Below the pieces are notes generated by a model. That model made no database searches. It was not told the origin of the DNA and was given only the letters and a program-made list of their open reading frames with translations. Shown piece by piece: positions 7,713 through 17,347 of a stretch of 53,781 nt of DNA; position 1 is the stretch's first letter; the number at the start of each line of letters is the position of its first letter. Source of the stretch: a virus; IMG/VR virus record IMGVR_UViG_3300025137_000003, positions 1 to 53,781 of that record; one strand, 5' to 3'. Made by a program: the position numbers and the translations under genes.

Positions 7713-9956
7713 ATGGGATTATATGATGATGGTGGTGTAGACTTTGCTGAAAAGAAGTTTGCAGACGCACAAGAATACAAAAACAAACAAGCTAAAAAAC
7801 AAGATGATTTTAGTAAAACATTATTAGGTGTTGATACTTTATTTAGAGGAGTAGCAAGTTTAGCTAAATCAAAAGGAGAAGCTTTACAGGATAAAAATAT
7901 TCCTCAACGAGCTTACTTACAAAACTTTTTAACTAGACAAAATAATATAAGAAGCACTATTGAAAATAATATGTTAAAGAATGGACAAGTAGATGCTGGT
8001 TCTTTACAGTCTTATATATATGACCAATTAAGTTCTGATTTTGCTGAAGGAGCTTTTGGACATTTAGACCCAGATACTTACGCAGCTGTATTAGATAAAC
8101 ATGCAAAAGATGAAGCTGAAAGATTATTACCTTCTTATCAAAAAATGTATGATGAGTCTTTAGATGTTCCAGATTTAGAAACATCTTTATCTCAGTTTGA
8201 TAAATACAATGCTATGCAAAATCCTACTGATGTTTTTAGTATGATTAAAAAAGGAAGTAAAAGAATCTTAGGTATTGAAGATGAAGAAACTATAAATTGG
8301 CAGAATACACAACAAAGAGATGTATTAAGAAATACTCCTCTTGGAAATGAGTTTTACCAATATCAAGAAGCAGTTAATAATTATGAAAAACAAATAGGAG
8401 CAGACCCTTTTGGTATGGATTCTTTATTAGTTAAACTTAATAGAGGTATTCAAGATGGAAGTATTAAAGGTAAAATTATAGGAACTCCTAGTATAGAAGA
8501 AGTAGTAAAAACTTCAGGCAATGTAACAACTAAAGAAAAAGTAGCTATGGGTTATATGCGTAATGTTGAAACTGGGAAAGTAGAATGGGTTCCTATTAAT
8601 GGTGGCGGTACTGTTAGAGTAAAAAGTACAGTAATAAAAAATACTGAACCGCCAAGTGCTAATATGATTTCACAAGCTGAAAATCTAATAAAAACTTCTT
8701 TACAAAATACTAATCCAAAACTTTGGCAAGCTATTAGTAATGGTAAAATGACAACTAAAGACAGAGGTTATAATGTTGAATACTATGCTAATAAAGTTGC
8801 GTATGCTGTTCAATCTATAGATAACATGCCGGGTGCTTCTAGTATGTCGTATGATAATAAGCAACAAATAGCTTTTGAATGGGTAGCTCATCAAATGAAT
8901 AGAGGATGGGAAATAAAACAAGCAGGCGGAAAAGAAGAAGAGTATGAAGGACTGCTTTATAATCCTGAAACTAATGTAACAGCTTATAGAATTTCAGGAA
9001 TGAATGCTGAAAAGAATAATAATAATTGGGTTCCTCATTTAGAAAATACAGATGTGTGGGTTAGTGAAATTATAAAGAATGTTGGCAATAGTCCGTCTCA
9101 ATTAAACTCTGAGATTAATCAGCTTAAACATAAAACTTGGTCTCAGTTACAAGTTATAACAAGACAAGAAGATGGCACAGTAAAAAATATTTTACCTGAT
9201 GCAGTAGCTAGTGCAGACTTAGAAGGAAGTGTTGAAGAACAAATATATCAGTATGAAGTTTTACAAATGGAAAAATACAATACTTTATTTAATCCACATT
9301 TATCAGATGTTAATAAAGAAAGAAGTGTGTTTGGTCCTGAACATCAACAATATATAAATACTATTAATGTACCTCAACCTGTTTCTACAGAGGAAGTAGT
9401 TCCTACAGAAGAAGTAGTTCCTACAGAAAATACTAATGATACTCCTATTAATGTACCAGGAAAAATAATTAATTATACTTCAGGAGACCCTTTACCTAAT
9501 GATGGTGATTTACATACAGGTGAAAGAGTAGGTGCAAACGCTAGAGGCCAAGGCGGTACTGTAGTGTTTACAGAGCAAGAAAAAGCGGATAATGAATATA
9601 TTAAATCTGAAACTAAAAGACTTAAAACTTTAAACAAAGAGCAAAGAAGAATAGTACAAAGAAGTAGAAAAGGTACTTTTGTATTAGGTTCTAGGAATTT
9701 AAATAAAGTAAGAAATAATGAACTATTAAGTTCTTATACTCCTTTTAGTAATTGGTTAAGAAAAGAAACTAATAACGAAGTTAAAATACAAGATTTAAGA
9801 ACAGATGAATCTTTAAGAAAACAATATCAAGAACAATTTGCTGAAGATATTTATAATGATTTATTAACTGTAGAAGGTATTGATAAAGGATGGTTAAACC
9901 AAATGTTTGATATGGATTTTGACAACGAAGAATTAATGATAGCTGATGCGGAGTAA
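7713..9956 (+). CDS. Large internal virion protein of unknown family
   Basis: This 747-residue hydrophilic protein starts 2 bases after the previous stop, with GAGGGAGGACAG as an excellent ribosome site. It has no signal peptide and no membrane span. Residues about 555-575 hold two copies of TEEVVP, followed by a flexible Pro/Asn stretch and a charged C-terminal helical region. It stands in the place of T7 gp15-like core proteins, just before the muralytic protein. The role is inferred from gene order and size. Confidence 0.75.
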   Translation: MGLYDDGGVDFAEKKFADAQEYKNKQAKKQDDFSKTLLGVDTLFRGVASLAKSKGEALQDKNIPQRAYLQNFLTRQNNIRSTIENNMLKNGQVDAGSLQSYIYDQLSSDFAEGAFGHLDPDTYAAVLDKHAKDEAERLLPSYQKMYDESLDVPDLETSLSQFDKYNAMQNPTDVFSMIKKGSKRILGIEDEETINWQNTQQRDVLRNTPLGNEFYQYQEAVNNYEKQIGADPFGMDSLLVKLNRGIQDGSIKGKIIGTPSIEEVVKTSGNVTTKEKVAMGYMRNVETGKVEWVPINGGGTVRVKSTVIKNTEPPSANMISQAENLIKTSLQNTNPKLWQAISNGKMTTKDRGYNVEYYANKVAYAVQSIDNMPGASSMSYDNKQQIAFEWVAHQMNRGWEIKQAGGKEEEYEGLLYNPETNVTAYRISGMNAEKNNNNWVPHLENTDVWVSEIIKNVGNSPSQLNSEINQLKHKTWSQLQVITRQEDGTVKNILPDAVASADLEGSVEEQIYQYEVLQMEKYNTLFNPHLSDVNKERSVFGPEHQQYINTINVPQPVSTEEVVPTEEVVPTENTNDTPINVPGKIINYTSGDPLPNDGDLHTGERVGANARGQGGTVVFTEQEKADNEYIKSETKRLKTLNKEQRRIVQRSRKGTFVLGSRNLNKVRNNELLSSYTPFSNWLRKETNNEVKIQDLRTDESLRKQYQEQFAEDIYNDLLTVEGIDKGWLNQMFDMDFDNEELMIADAE

Positions 9957-9960
9957 ATAA

Positions 9961-12900
9961 ATGGCTTATAGCTTTCTTGACACAGAATTAGGAATACCTA
10001 CTGACCCTACTAAATATAAATCTCCTGATTATGATTTAAATGATTTAGATGCTGACGAAGAATTTCAACAAAGAGCCGAAAGATTTTTAGGTTCTGTTGG
10101 AGAGTCAGATGATATCTATGAATATTTAAGAGACTCTGATTGGAATTTATATAAAGCTGGTAAGCAAATGTTTGATAGTAATAAATTTACTGACGAACAA
10201 AAACAAGATTATGCTTATCTAAGAAAAACTTTTGATGGAGCAAGCCTCGGTAGTACAAGTCAATTCTTAGAATTAATTAAAGACGCTTCTATTGATATGG
10301 TTACTGACCCTACATTAATTGCGGCCTTACTTACTACTCCTATTACAGGAGGAACTTCTTTAGCTAGTAGAACTTTATTAGGTAAAGGAACACAAGAAAG
10401 TTTAAAACTATTAGGTAAAGCAAATTCTAAAGCTTTAACTCGTAAAGAACTTGTAGAAGCTACACAGTCTGGTGCTTTAAAAAGAGCAGGAGATTCAGCT
10501 AAAAATGTAGCTATGACAGTATCTGCTGTAGAAGCAGGCGGGTGGATGGGTATGCACAATCATGCTACTCAAAATACACAGATTAATACAGGTTTAAGAA
10601 AGGCTTATTCTTCTTCAGAGCTTGCAGGCTCTACTGTACTTGGTACTTTAACAGGTGGAGTTGTAGGTAGAGGGTTTCAAAAGTGGAACAATCATAAAAA
10701 CCCTGCACTTAACTGGTCTAATGAACCTGCTAAGATGAATAAGATTCAATATGCTTATAATAAAACTTTAGATACATTTTTATCTAATACAATATTAGGT
10801 ACTGCTAGGCAAATGCGTACCTTTGAAAAACTAGGAATAAAAAAAGCAAAAGAATTTGCAAATGTTTTAGATGCTGATTCACAATTAGTAATAGGTAAAA
10901 GAAATACAGAAGCTGTTAAGTTTAGTTTTCCTGAAAGACTTTCTGCAAGAAGAGGAAGCTACATGTTTGGAGATAATGGCTTTTGGAAAGCTATAGAAGA
11001 CATGGCTCCTGATGGTGTTTTTAGAGAAATAGACGAAGCAAAAATTATTGGCATACTAAGGGGCGGTAGCGAAAAAGGAGCAAGCAAAGAAATAAAACAA
11101 ACAGCTAAAAAATTAAGAAAGTGGTTTGATGGAATTGCTAAAGATGCTGAAGACGCAGGGTATGGTAAATTAAGAATAGAAGATTATTTTCCTAGAGAGT
11201 GGAATAGGCAAGCAATAGAAGCTGATAGAATAGGTTTTGAAAATAGATTAGTAGATAAAAAAATTGTAGATAGGTCTGAAGTTTCTGGGGTAGTTGATGA
11301 GATGTTAAACAAACATAATCAACTTTATTCTTCTCATAGTAATTTAATGTCTCATGGTAGAAAGTTTGAAAACATGAAAGATGTAGACTTTGAAGACTTC
11401 TTAGTAAATGATTTAGTAGCTATTGGAGCTACTTATGGATTAAATGCGGCCAACACTATACAAACTAAACTATCTTTTTTAGGTGGCTCTAAAGGACTTA
11501 AAAACACTAGAGTAGTTGGTAGTCAAGAAATAGATGGTAAAGATATTAAAGTTGTTCAGGCTTTAGCACAAAGTAAACAAGCACAATTTGAAAAAATATG
11601 GATTGAACCTTTAGATGCAGAGCTAAGAGCTAAGACTGGTAGAAGATTAAGTGGTAAAGACAAAGCTAGAATGTATGAATCTTTTAAATCTGCAACAGGA
11701 GATGTAAACTTTTTTAAAGGCAAAATAATACAAGGGTCTTATGATACTTTAAAACTAGCTAATGCTATGGCTTACTTACCTTTAGCTACTGTTTCATCTG
11801 CTTCAGAAGCTTTAATAACTTTAACAAAAGCTCCTACAAAAAACTCTGTAAAGAATATGCAGTATCAATTAGAAAACGGAGTTAGGTTTTTAACTACAGA
11901 TTTAAAATCAGTATTAAAAGAACGAAGAGGACTATCAGAAATTGAAGCAAATAGAGAAGCTAATAAAGCTTGGATAGCTGTTGATGATGTTCAATCAGAT
12001 AAAACTAATAGGCTTACAGGTGAAGCATTACAAACTCAAAGTTTAAATAAAGTCGCCAGGGCTTTTTATAAATTAAATTTATTAATGCCTTGGACAAAAA
12101 CTATTGAGCTTGCTGCATTTAAAACAGGTAAAGATATTATAGAAGAAAATATAGCGACTCTTTCTAAGATGGCTGATAGCGGTATTAAAGTTTTTGATGA
12201 TACAGATTTATTTTTAAAGTCTATTAACGAAAGCCGTGGAGCTTATAAAAGAATAATTAAAAAAGATTTAGATGGAGTATATACAGGTTCAATACAAGAT
12301 GCTGCTAAAGAAGTACAGTATTTAAAAGAAACTTTATATGACTTAGGTATTGACCCTAAGAAAGGAGTTAAATGGTTTAAAGAAGGAGCAAGTAAAGAAG
12401 CTAATTTTTATGGAGACATAACTATGGGTGGAGGAAGATTTTCTAGAGGGGTTATATTACCTACTTCAAGAGAATTTTCTAAAGTACCTACATTTATGAC
12501 TCATCCAAGATATGATATTTTTACACAGTTTTTAAGATACCCTGCTGCTTTTAGTAATACAGTTCTTAAAAACTTTGCAAGAGATACTATTAATAATCCT
12601 AAAGCAAATGCTCCAAAAGTAGGCTCGTTTGTTATTGCGTCTACAGGTATAGCAAGAGCTACTAACTATTGGAGAAGTAGTGCAGAAGCACAAGAACAAT
12701 TAGACTATGGTATAAATAGAAGAAGAGAATCTACAGGCCCTATAGGACAAGCAATAGATAAAGTTGCTCCTATGAGCTACGAAGAAACTAAAAGGTCTTT
12801 ACAAAGAGTAGGCTTATTAGGTCCTTTAGAGTATGGTGTTAGGTTTTTTGATTCGTTTGCTTACAATGAAAATGCAGTAGTATCTGCTTCAAGTTTAGGT

Positions 12901-13674
12901 GGTCCTATTGTAGGAGACATTACAGGAAGTTTAATTTATGGTAGAGGTTTTTTTGAAACTCTATCTAGAAAAACTCCTTTAAGAGGATTAAAAAATCCAT
13001 TACAAAATACTTTTGGTGCTGAGCCTTTTAGTGCTATGGATGAAAAAGCAAGAGAGTTAGATGATAAAATTACAGAGATACTACAAAATACAGGCACTTT
13101 GATTAATGAAGGCAGAGTAGGCTACCACGGAGGCGGCCATGTAAAGAAAAGAAAAAAATATAATCAAGGTAGTATAGTTACTCCTATTCCTCCTGTTCCT
13201 GTAAAGCCTGATTTTCCTGAAGAAGCTCAACAAATAGTAGATTATATGTTAAGTAAAAATAATCCTATATTTAATGAAAGGTCTATTCCTGGTTTATTAG
13301 GAAACATAGATGTAGAATCGTTTGGTAGTTATGACTATCAACGACAACAAGATAACGGAAATGCTTGGGGTATATGGCAGTTAGACCATTCTAAAAAAAT
13401 AGATTACTTTAATTATTTACAAGAACAAGATAGAGAAGATAGCATGGAAGCTCAGGTAGATTACGCTGAAGAAACTATGATGTCTGGTAGAAATATAGGT
13501 GGCACAAACGCTGAGAATTGGAGAGGTATAATGGAAAATGGTACTGTTGCAGAAGTTGCTGATATGTGGGCTAGGCAATGGGAAAGACCTAACCCAAATA
13601 GAAACCCTCAATGGGAAAGAAGAATATCAGTAGCAGAAAAAGCAGCACTAGAATTTTTTGAGAAAGCAGAGTAG
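9961..13674 (+). CDS. Giant internal virion protein with C-terminal phage tail-lysozyme-like domain
   Basis: This 1237-residue protein is the largest of the virion block after the fibre. The bulk shows no known motif apart from hydrophobic, Ala/Gly-rich patches (for example around residues 110-135), consistent with an ejected protein that forms a channel. Residues about 1075-1237 resemble phage tail lysozymes: LLGNIDVESFGS with a candidate catalytic Glu, then GNAWGIWQLDHSKK, and a C-terminal tryptophan-rich helix (MWARQWERP). It corresponds in role to T7 gp16, an ejected core protein that cuts peptidoglycan during entry. The lysozyme-like call is good; the exact bond cut is unknown. Confidence 0.8.
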   Translation: MAYSFLDTELGIPTDPTKYKSPDYDLNDLDADEEFQQRAERFLGSVGESDDIYEYLRDSDWNLYKAGKQMFDSNKFTDEQKQDYAYLRKTFDGASLGSTSQFLELIKDASIDMVTDPTLIAALLTTPITGGTSLASRTLLGKGTQESLKLLGKANSKALTRKELVEATQSGALKRAGDSAKNVAMTVSAVEAGGWMGMHNHATQNTQINTGLRKAYSSSELAGSTVLGTLTGGVVGRGFQKWNNHKNPALNWSNEPAKMNKIQYAYNKTLDTFLSNTILGTARQMRTFEKLGIKKAKEFANVLDADSQLVIGKRNTEAVKFSFPERLSARRGSYMFGDNGFWKAIEDMAPDGVFREIDEAKIIGILRGGSEKGASKEIKQTAKKLRKWFDGIAKDAEDAGYGKLRIEDYFPREWNRQAIEADRIGFENRLVDKKIVDRSEVSGVVDEMLNKHNQLYSSHSNLMSHGRKFENMKDVDFEDFLVNDLVAIGATYGLNAANTIQTKLSFLGGSKGLKNTRVVGSQEIDGKDIKVVQALAQSKQAQFEKIWIEPLDAELRAKTGRRLSGKDKARMYESFKSATGDVNFFKGKIIQGSYDTLKLANAMAYLPLATVSSASEALITLTKAPTKNSVKNMQYQLENGVRFLTTDLKSVLKERRGLSEIEANREANKAWIAVDDVQSDKTNRLTGEALQTQSLNKVARAFYKLNLLMPWTKTIELAAFKTGKDIIEENIATLSKMADSGIKVFDDTDLFLKSINESRGAYKRIIKKDLDGVYTGSIQDAAKEVQYLKETLYDLGIDPKKGVKWFKEGASKEANFYGDITMGGGRFSRGVILPTSREFSKVPTFMTHPRYDIFTQFLRYPAAFSNTVLKNFARDTINNPKANAPKVGSFVIASTGIARATNYWRSSAEAQEQLDYGINRRRESTGPIGQAIDKVAPMSYEETKRSLQRVGLLGPLEYGVRFFDSFAYNENAVVSASSLGGPIVGDITGSLIYGRGFFETLSRKTPLRGLKNPLQNTFGAEPFSAMDEKARELDDKITEILQNTGTLINEGRVGYHGGGHVKKRKKYNQGSIVTPIPPVPVKPDFPEEAQQIVDYMLSKNNPIFNERSIPGLLGNIDVESFGSYDYQRQQDNGNAWGIWQLDHSKKIDYFNYLQEQDREDSMEAQVDYAEETMMSGRNIGGTNAENWRGIMENGTVAEVADMWARQWERPNPNRNPQWERRISVAEKAALEFFEKAE

Positions 13675-13676
13675 TA

Positions 13677-14120
13677 ATGGGTTTTCCTTTTGAAATAATA
13701 ACTATGTTAGCCTCTACAGTTTTAGGTGGCTTTATGAGTGTATGGGCTGAAAGTCGTAAGGCTAAAGCAGAACAACAAAAACTTCTTATAACTCGTGGTG
13801 AGTTTGAAATGAAAGCTAGAAAACAATCTCTTGACCATGGGTTAAAAGATAAAGGCTTTGCATGGACAAGAAGAATTATAGCTCTTACTTCTGTATTTGC
13901 TATTGTTCTTTTACCAAAACTTGTAGCAGTTTATTATCCAGATGTAAGTGTTACTGTTGGGTATACTAATTGGAACCCAGGATTTTTATTCTTTAAAGAA
14001 GGCAGAGAAATATTTGAATGGATAACATTTCAAGGATTGGTTATAACACAACTAGATACTAATTTAGTATCAGCTATTATAGGAATGTATTTTGGCGGAA
14101 GTCTCGCAAAAGGTAGATAG
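13677..14120 (+). CDS. Holin-like protein (3TM gene-transfer-release type)
   Basis: This 147-residue membrane protein begins 3 bases after the muralytic virion gene. A hydrophobic N-terminal segment (about 6-24) is followed by a charged helix (SRKAKAEQQKL...), a second membrane segment (about 66-86), and a third near the C-terminus (about 118-143, containing SAIIGMYFGGSLAKGR). This layout is that of the three-segment holins found in marine alphaproteobacterial phages and gene transfer agents. It would permeabilise the inner membrane at lysis. No separate soluble endolysin is recognised nearby. Confidence 0.7.
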   Translation: MGFPFEIITMLASTVLGGFMSVWAESRKAKAEQQKLLITRGEFEMKARKQSLDHGLKDKGFAWTRRIIALTSVFAIVLLPKLVAVYYPDVSVTVGYTNWNPGFLFFKEGREIFEWITFQGLVITQLDTNLVSAIIGMYFGGSLAKGR

Positions 14121-14121
14121 T

Positions 14122-14409
14122 ATGAACCCAAATCAATGGATGGACTTATTAGAAACTGTAGGTATTCCAGCGGCCTTTGCAGTTGCAGCAGGTTATATGG
14201 TGTGGAAATTATTCCAACACTTAATAGCAGATGTTCATAAAAAATTAGATACACAGCATGGAATGATAGTTGCTTTAATAGATAGAGTAAGGCAAATGGA
14301 TAATGACATGATAAGAATAGATTCTATGTGTCGTACAGCTTTAGGCGTACAGATAGATGTTGACAGAATAGCTAGAGCAGATGGGAAAAAAGATGTCAGA
14401 AAAGATTGA
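14122..14409 (+). CDS. Small membrane-anchored coiled-coil protein
   Basis: Start ATG 14122 lies one base after the holin stop; an upstream in-frame non-ATG start would overlap the holin gene by about 29 bases. The 95-residue protein has one hydrophobic segment (about 12-31, VGIPAAFAVAAGYMVWKLF) followed by a helical region with heptad spacing. It may work with the holin (antiholin or spanin-like in position), but no family is recognised. Its 3' end overlaps the csgF start, so it is translationally joined to the curli operon. Confidence 0.7.
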   Translation: MNPNQWMDLLETVGIPAAFAVAAGYMVWKLFQHLIADVHKKLDTQHGMIVALIDRVRQMDNDMIRIDSMCRTALGVQIDVDRIARADGKKDVRKD

Positions 14410-14872
14410 AGATGTATGTTGGGGATGCTTAATGTTTTGGGTAGGCATGGTAATGTTTGTAAGTTTAAGTCAACTTAGTTATGCAGATGAAGTTACTTTT
14501 AAATTTAAGAGTCCTAGTTTTAACGGACAAGGAACTTCTTCACATTATTTAACTATACAAAACCAAGAGTTTAATCGGAAGCAAGCTTTAAAAGCAGAAA
14601 TAAAAGCTTTGCAAGACCAAATAAAAAGAGATAAAGAAAATACAACTTTAGCTAGATTCATTAGGAACCTAGAGAGCAGAATTTATGCTCAGTTATCAAG
14701 ACAGTTAGTAGAAAATTTATTTGGTGAAACGCCAAGTGATAGTGGGATACTAGAACTAGAAGGTAATACTATTGAGTATAGTGTCGTAGACGGAATAATA
14801 ACATTAAAAATAACGGATAGTGATGGGAATGAAACAATTATATCTTTACCTATTGGTAGCTTTACTTTCTAG
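14393..14872 (+). CDS. csgF: CsgF-like curli assembly factor
   Basis: CsgF works at the outer membrane with the CsgG pore and helps nucleate curli amyloid fibres. The mature N-terminus reads VTFKFKSPSFNGQG, closely matching the start of mature E. coli CsgF, the segment that inserts in the CsgG channel. A signal peptide ends at SYA before DEV. The C-terminus (GIITLKITDSDGNETIISLP) matches the family end. The length of 159 residues is slightly above normal. I chose ATG 14393 over 14381 because it matches an almost identical gene junction at 3333; 14381 is possible. It overlaps the preceding gene by 17 bases and csgG by 44 bases. Confidence 0.85.
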   Translation: MSEKIEDVCWGCLMFWVGMVMFVSLSQLSYADEVTFKFKSPSFNGQGTSSHYLTIQNQEFNRKQALKAEIKALQDQIKRDKENTTLARFIRNLESRIYAQLSRQLVENLFGETPSDSGILELEGNTIEYSVVDGIITLKITDSDGNETIISLPIGSFTF

Positions 14873-15620
14873 TTGTGCTGTCATAAATGAAAATAAAGAT
14901 TTAGTATTAACAAAAGAAATACAACCATCTACCACCTTAGAGTTACAATCTAAAGAATTAAAAGAACTTCCAGGAGCAAAGAACAAACCAGTTATTGCAG
15001 TCTATCCTAACAGTTTTAAAGACTTAACAGGACAGCGTAGAAGCAACAGTTCGTTTGCTTTATTTTCAACAGCAGTTACACAAGCACCTGAAGCTTATCT
15101 TATTAGAGCATTAAAACATGCAGCTAATGGAGAGTTCTTTAGGGTTGTTGAAAGGGTAGGTTTAGATGACCTAGTAAAAGAAAGACAATTAATCCGAAGC
15201 ACTCGTCAAGAGTTTGAAGAGGATAACAAGATGAAGCCTTTGTTATTTGCAGGGCTTTTATTTCAGGGTGGAGTAATTAGTTATCAAGCTAATCTACAGT
15301 CTGGAGGATTGGGTGCTAGATACCTAGGAATAGGAAATAGTAAACAATATAGAGAAGATACAATTACTATATCATTAAGATTAGTTTCTGTATCTACAGG
15401 AGAAGTGTTGATAGAAAACTTGGTGTCTAAAAGTGTTTTATCAACAAGTATTTCTCAGGACATATTTCGTTTTATTGAAGCTGGTACTGAACTAGTAGAA
15501 ATAGAAGGAGGAGTTGCTGAGAATGAAAGTGTTTCTATAGCCTTACAAAAAGCTGTAGAGACTGGAGTATTTAATATCGTAAACATAGGAATAGAAAGGG
15601 GCTATTGGGAATATGAATAA
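14829..15620 (+). CDS. csgG: CsgG-like curli secretion channel lipoprotein
   Basis: CsgG forms the nonameric outer-membrane pore that exports curli subunits. The protein starts MKQLYLYLLVALLSSC, a lipoprotein signal with lipid attachment at Cys16. Family features follow: DLTGQR, the FSTAVTQAPEAYLIRALK helix, ERVGLDDLVKERQLIR, GGVISYQANLQSGGLGARYLGIG, RLVSVSTGEVL, and the C-terminal ETGVFNIVNIGIERGYWE. Length (263 residues) is normal. GTG 14820 and ATG 14823 are alternative starts; ATG 14829 gives the best lipoprotein signal and has GATGGGA before it. It overlaps csgF and runs 8 bases into the curlin gene, so one operon is clear. Confidence 0.92.
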   Translation: MKQLYLYLLVALLSSCAVINENKDLVLTKEIQPSTTLELQSKELKELPGAKNKPVIAVYPNSFKDLTGQRRSNSSFALFSTAVTQAPEAYLIRALKHAANGEFFRVVERVGLDDLVKERQLIRSTRQEFEEDNKMKPLLFAGLLFQGGVISYQANLQSGGLGARYLGIGNSKQYREDTITISLRLVSVSTGEVLIENLVSKSVLSTSISQDIFRFIEAGTELVEIEGGVAENESVSIALQKAVETGVFNIVNIGIERGYWEYE

Positions 15621-16323
15621 ATTAATATTAATTGGTTTGACTGTTATGTCTATAATGACTTATGCAGCAGACAACGAAATTTATATTGAGCAAAGTGGAG
15701 ATACTGCTAACTTAGATTTAGAACAACTAGGTTCAGCTAATATTATTGGAGGGTTGAACTCTGTTGCAGGAACTTTAACGCCTTTAGATTTAGACGGCAG
15801 TACAATGACGCTTGATATAAACCAAATTGGTTCTACTAACAGTTTCTTAGGAGATATTTGGGCTGATAACTTTACAGGCTTTTTTGAATTTGACGGAAGT
15901 AATAATGAGTTTGCTATACAAGTAGACCCTAGTAATACTTACGGAGCAGATGGGTCTGATGTTAATGTAGATGTTACTGGAAGCAGTAATGATTTTACAT
16001 TAGACTTAGCTACCAGTTCAATGGCTAGTAATACAGATTTAGATTGGATTATCAATGGTGATAGTAACACATTTGATTTTGATATAAATTATGATGGTGC
16101 TACTAATTATGTAGATGTTGATGGAGACAGCAATACTGTAAACTTTACAGGTCAAGGATATGCAGGAGGTTACTTCTATCTTGACCAAACAGGAAACAGT
16201 AGAACTTTTAACATTCAACAACTGAGTACACTTGATAATGACTGGCTTAAAATTTTATCTACTGGGGATTCTGGCACTATCTGCGTCATACAAAATGATG
16301 GCGGAACAGCAGTCGGATGTTAA
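15613..16323 (+). CDS. Curlin-like secreted fibre subunit
   Basis: This 236-residue exported protein has a signal peptide ending near TYA. The first curlin-type repeat is clear (IYIEQSGDTANLDLEQLGSANIIGG, read in parts: Q-x-G-x2-x-N...Q-x-G), and a second is TLDINQIGSTNSFLG. Further degenerate units rich in Asn, Gly, Ser and Asp follow (SNNEFAIQV, SSNDFTLDL, GDSNTFDFDI, GDSNTVNFTG). The end carries two Cys (GTICVIQN...VGC). This fits an amyloid-type beta-solenoid substrate for the CsgG pore encoded just upstream. It could be a CsgA-like major or CsgB-like minor subunit. The repeats are more diverged than in enterobacteria, so the family call is good but not certain. Confidence 0.75.
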   Translation: MNKLILIGLTVMSIMTYAADNEIYIEQSGDTANLDLEQLGSANIIGGLNSVAGTLTPLDLDGSTMTLDINQIGSTNSFLGDIWADNFTGFFEFDGSNNEFAIQVDPSNTYGADGSDVNVDVTGSSNDFTLDLATSSMASNTDLDWIINGDSNTFDFDINYDGATNYVDVDGDSNTVNFTGQGYAGGYFYLDQTGNSRTFNIQQLSTLDNDWLKILSTGDSGTICVIQNDGGTAVGC

Positions 16324-17347
16324 TGTAGGAAACATAACAGAACTAAATGGAGTAGGCAGAGTTGTAAGGGATGAAACCTTTAACGCTGCCTTATCTCTAG
16401 ATATAAATAGTTTTGATAATGTCCAAACTTCTAACGGAAGAATAGGCATTACTTTTTTAGATGACAGTCAAGTTCGTTTGACTGAACATTCTGAATTAAT
16501 TATAGACGAATTTATATACGACCCTGACCCATCTAAATCTAAGATGGCTTTACAATTTGCTAGTGGAACTGCAAGGTTTATTACTGGTAAATTATCTACA
16601 ATAAAAAAAGAAAATATTTTTATAGAAACTCCTAGTGCTACTATAGCAATTAGGGGTACAGACTTTACTGTTACAGTAGACGAGCTAGGCAGAAGTCTAG
16701 TTATATTATTACCAGACAACAAGGGACTTCCAAGTGGAGAGATTGTTGTTGCTACTGCTATAGGACAAGTTGTTCTTAATAAACCTTATCAAGCTACTAC
16801 AGTTTCTGTTTTTGAAGCTTCTCCAACTAAACCAGTTATTCTTGACTTGACTCTAGAGTTAATAGATAACATGTTAATTGTAAATAAACCACAGGAAATA
16901 GAACAAGAAAATGAGAGAGAAAATGGAGGGAGCAATACTAGTATTTTGGATGTTGACTTCCTTGACTTTGATGATTTAGATGTAGATTACTTAGCAGAAG
17001 ATGACCTAGAGTTCACAGAACTTGACATAAATTATTTAGATGTAAATTTTTTAGAAGACTTATTAGACATTATAGAAGATGTAAATGAACTAGACCAAAC
17101 AGAAACTTTGTTAAGAACTGATATAGATATAAAAGGAACACAGATAGGGTATGACTCATCTACACAAATAAATACTTTTCTTACAGATAATGTATTAACT
17201 TTATATAAAACTTTAGAAGATACTATTAGATTAGATTTAGATAGAAGTAATGCTTATACAGTATTGTTAATACAAAATGGTAAAAGCACACAGATAATTA
17301 TTAATGGTGGTAGTAGTTCTACTATTAAAATTACACAAGGAGATTAA
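16238..17347 (+). CDS. FecR-domain exported protein with acidic Asp/Leu repeat tail
   Basis: ATG 16238 gives a signal peptide (TGLKFYLLGILALSASYKMMA). The gene overlaps the curlin gene by 86 bases in another frame. Residues about 30-145 form a FecR domain: VVRDETFNAAL, TSNGRIGITFLDDSQVRLTEHSEL, FASGTARFITGK and the diagnostic TPSATIAIRGTDFTV. FecR domains in this form act in the periplasm and are often encoded beside CHASE2 cyclases in bacteria, which is the arrangement here. Residues about 225-290 are an acidic repeat built on LDVD-F/Y-L and similar units. The protein may pass a signal to the CHASE2 domain or hold a secreted ligand; this is inference. Confidence 0.85.
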   Translation: MTGLKFYLLGILALSASYKMMAEQQSDVNVGNITELNGVGRVVRDETFNAALSLDINSFDNVQTSNGRIGITFLDDSQVRLTEHSELIIDEFIYDPDPSKSKMALQFASGTARFITGKLSTIKKENIFIETPSATIAIRGTDFTVTVDELGRSLVILLPDNKGLPSGEIVVATAIGQVVLNKPYQATTVSVFEASPTKPVILDLTLELIDNMLIVNKPQEIEQENERENGGSNTSILDVDFLDFDDLDVDYLAEDDLEFTELDINYLDVNFLEDLLDIIEDVNELDQTETLLRTDIDIKGTQIGYDSSTQINTFLTDNVLTLYKTLEDTIRLDLDRSNAYTVLLIQNGKSTQIIINGGSSSTIKITQGD

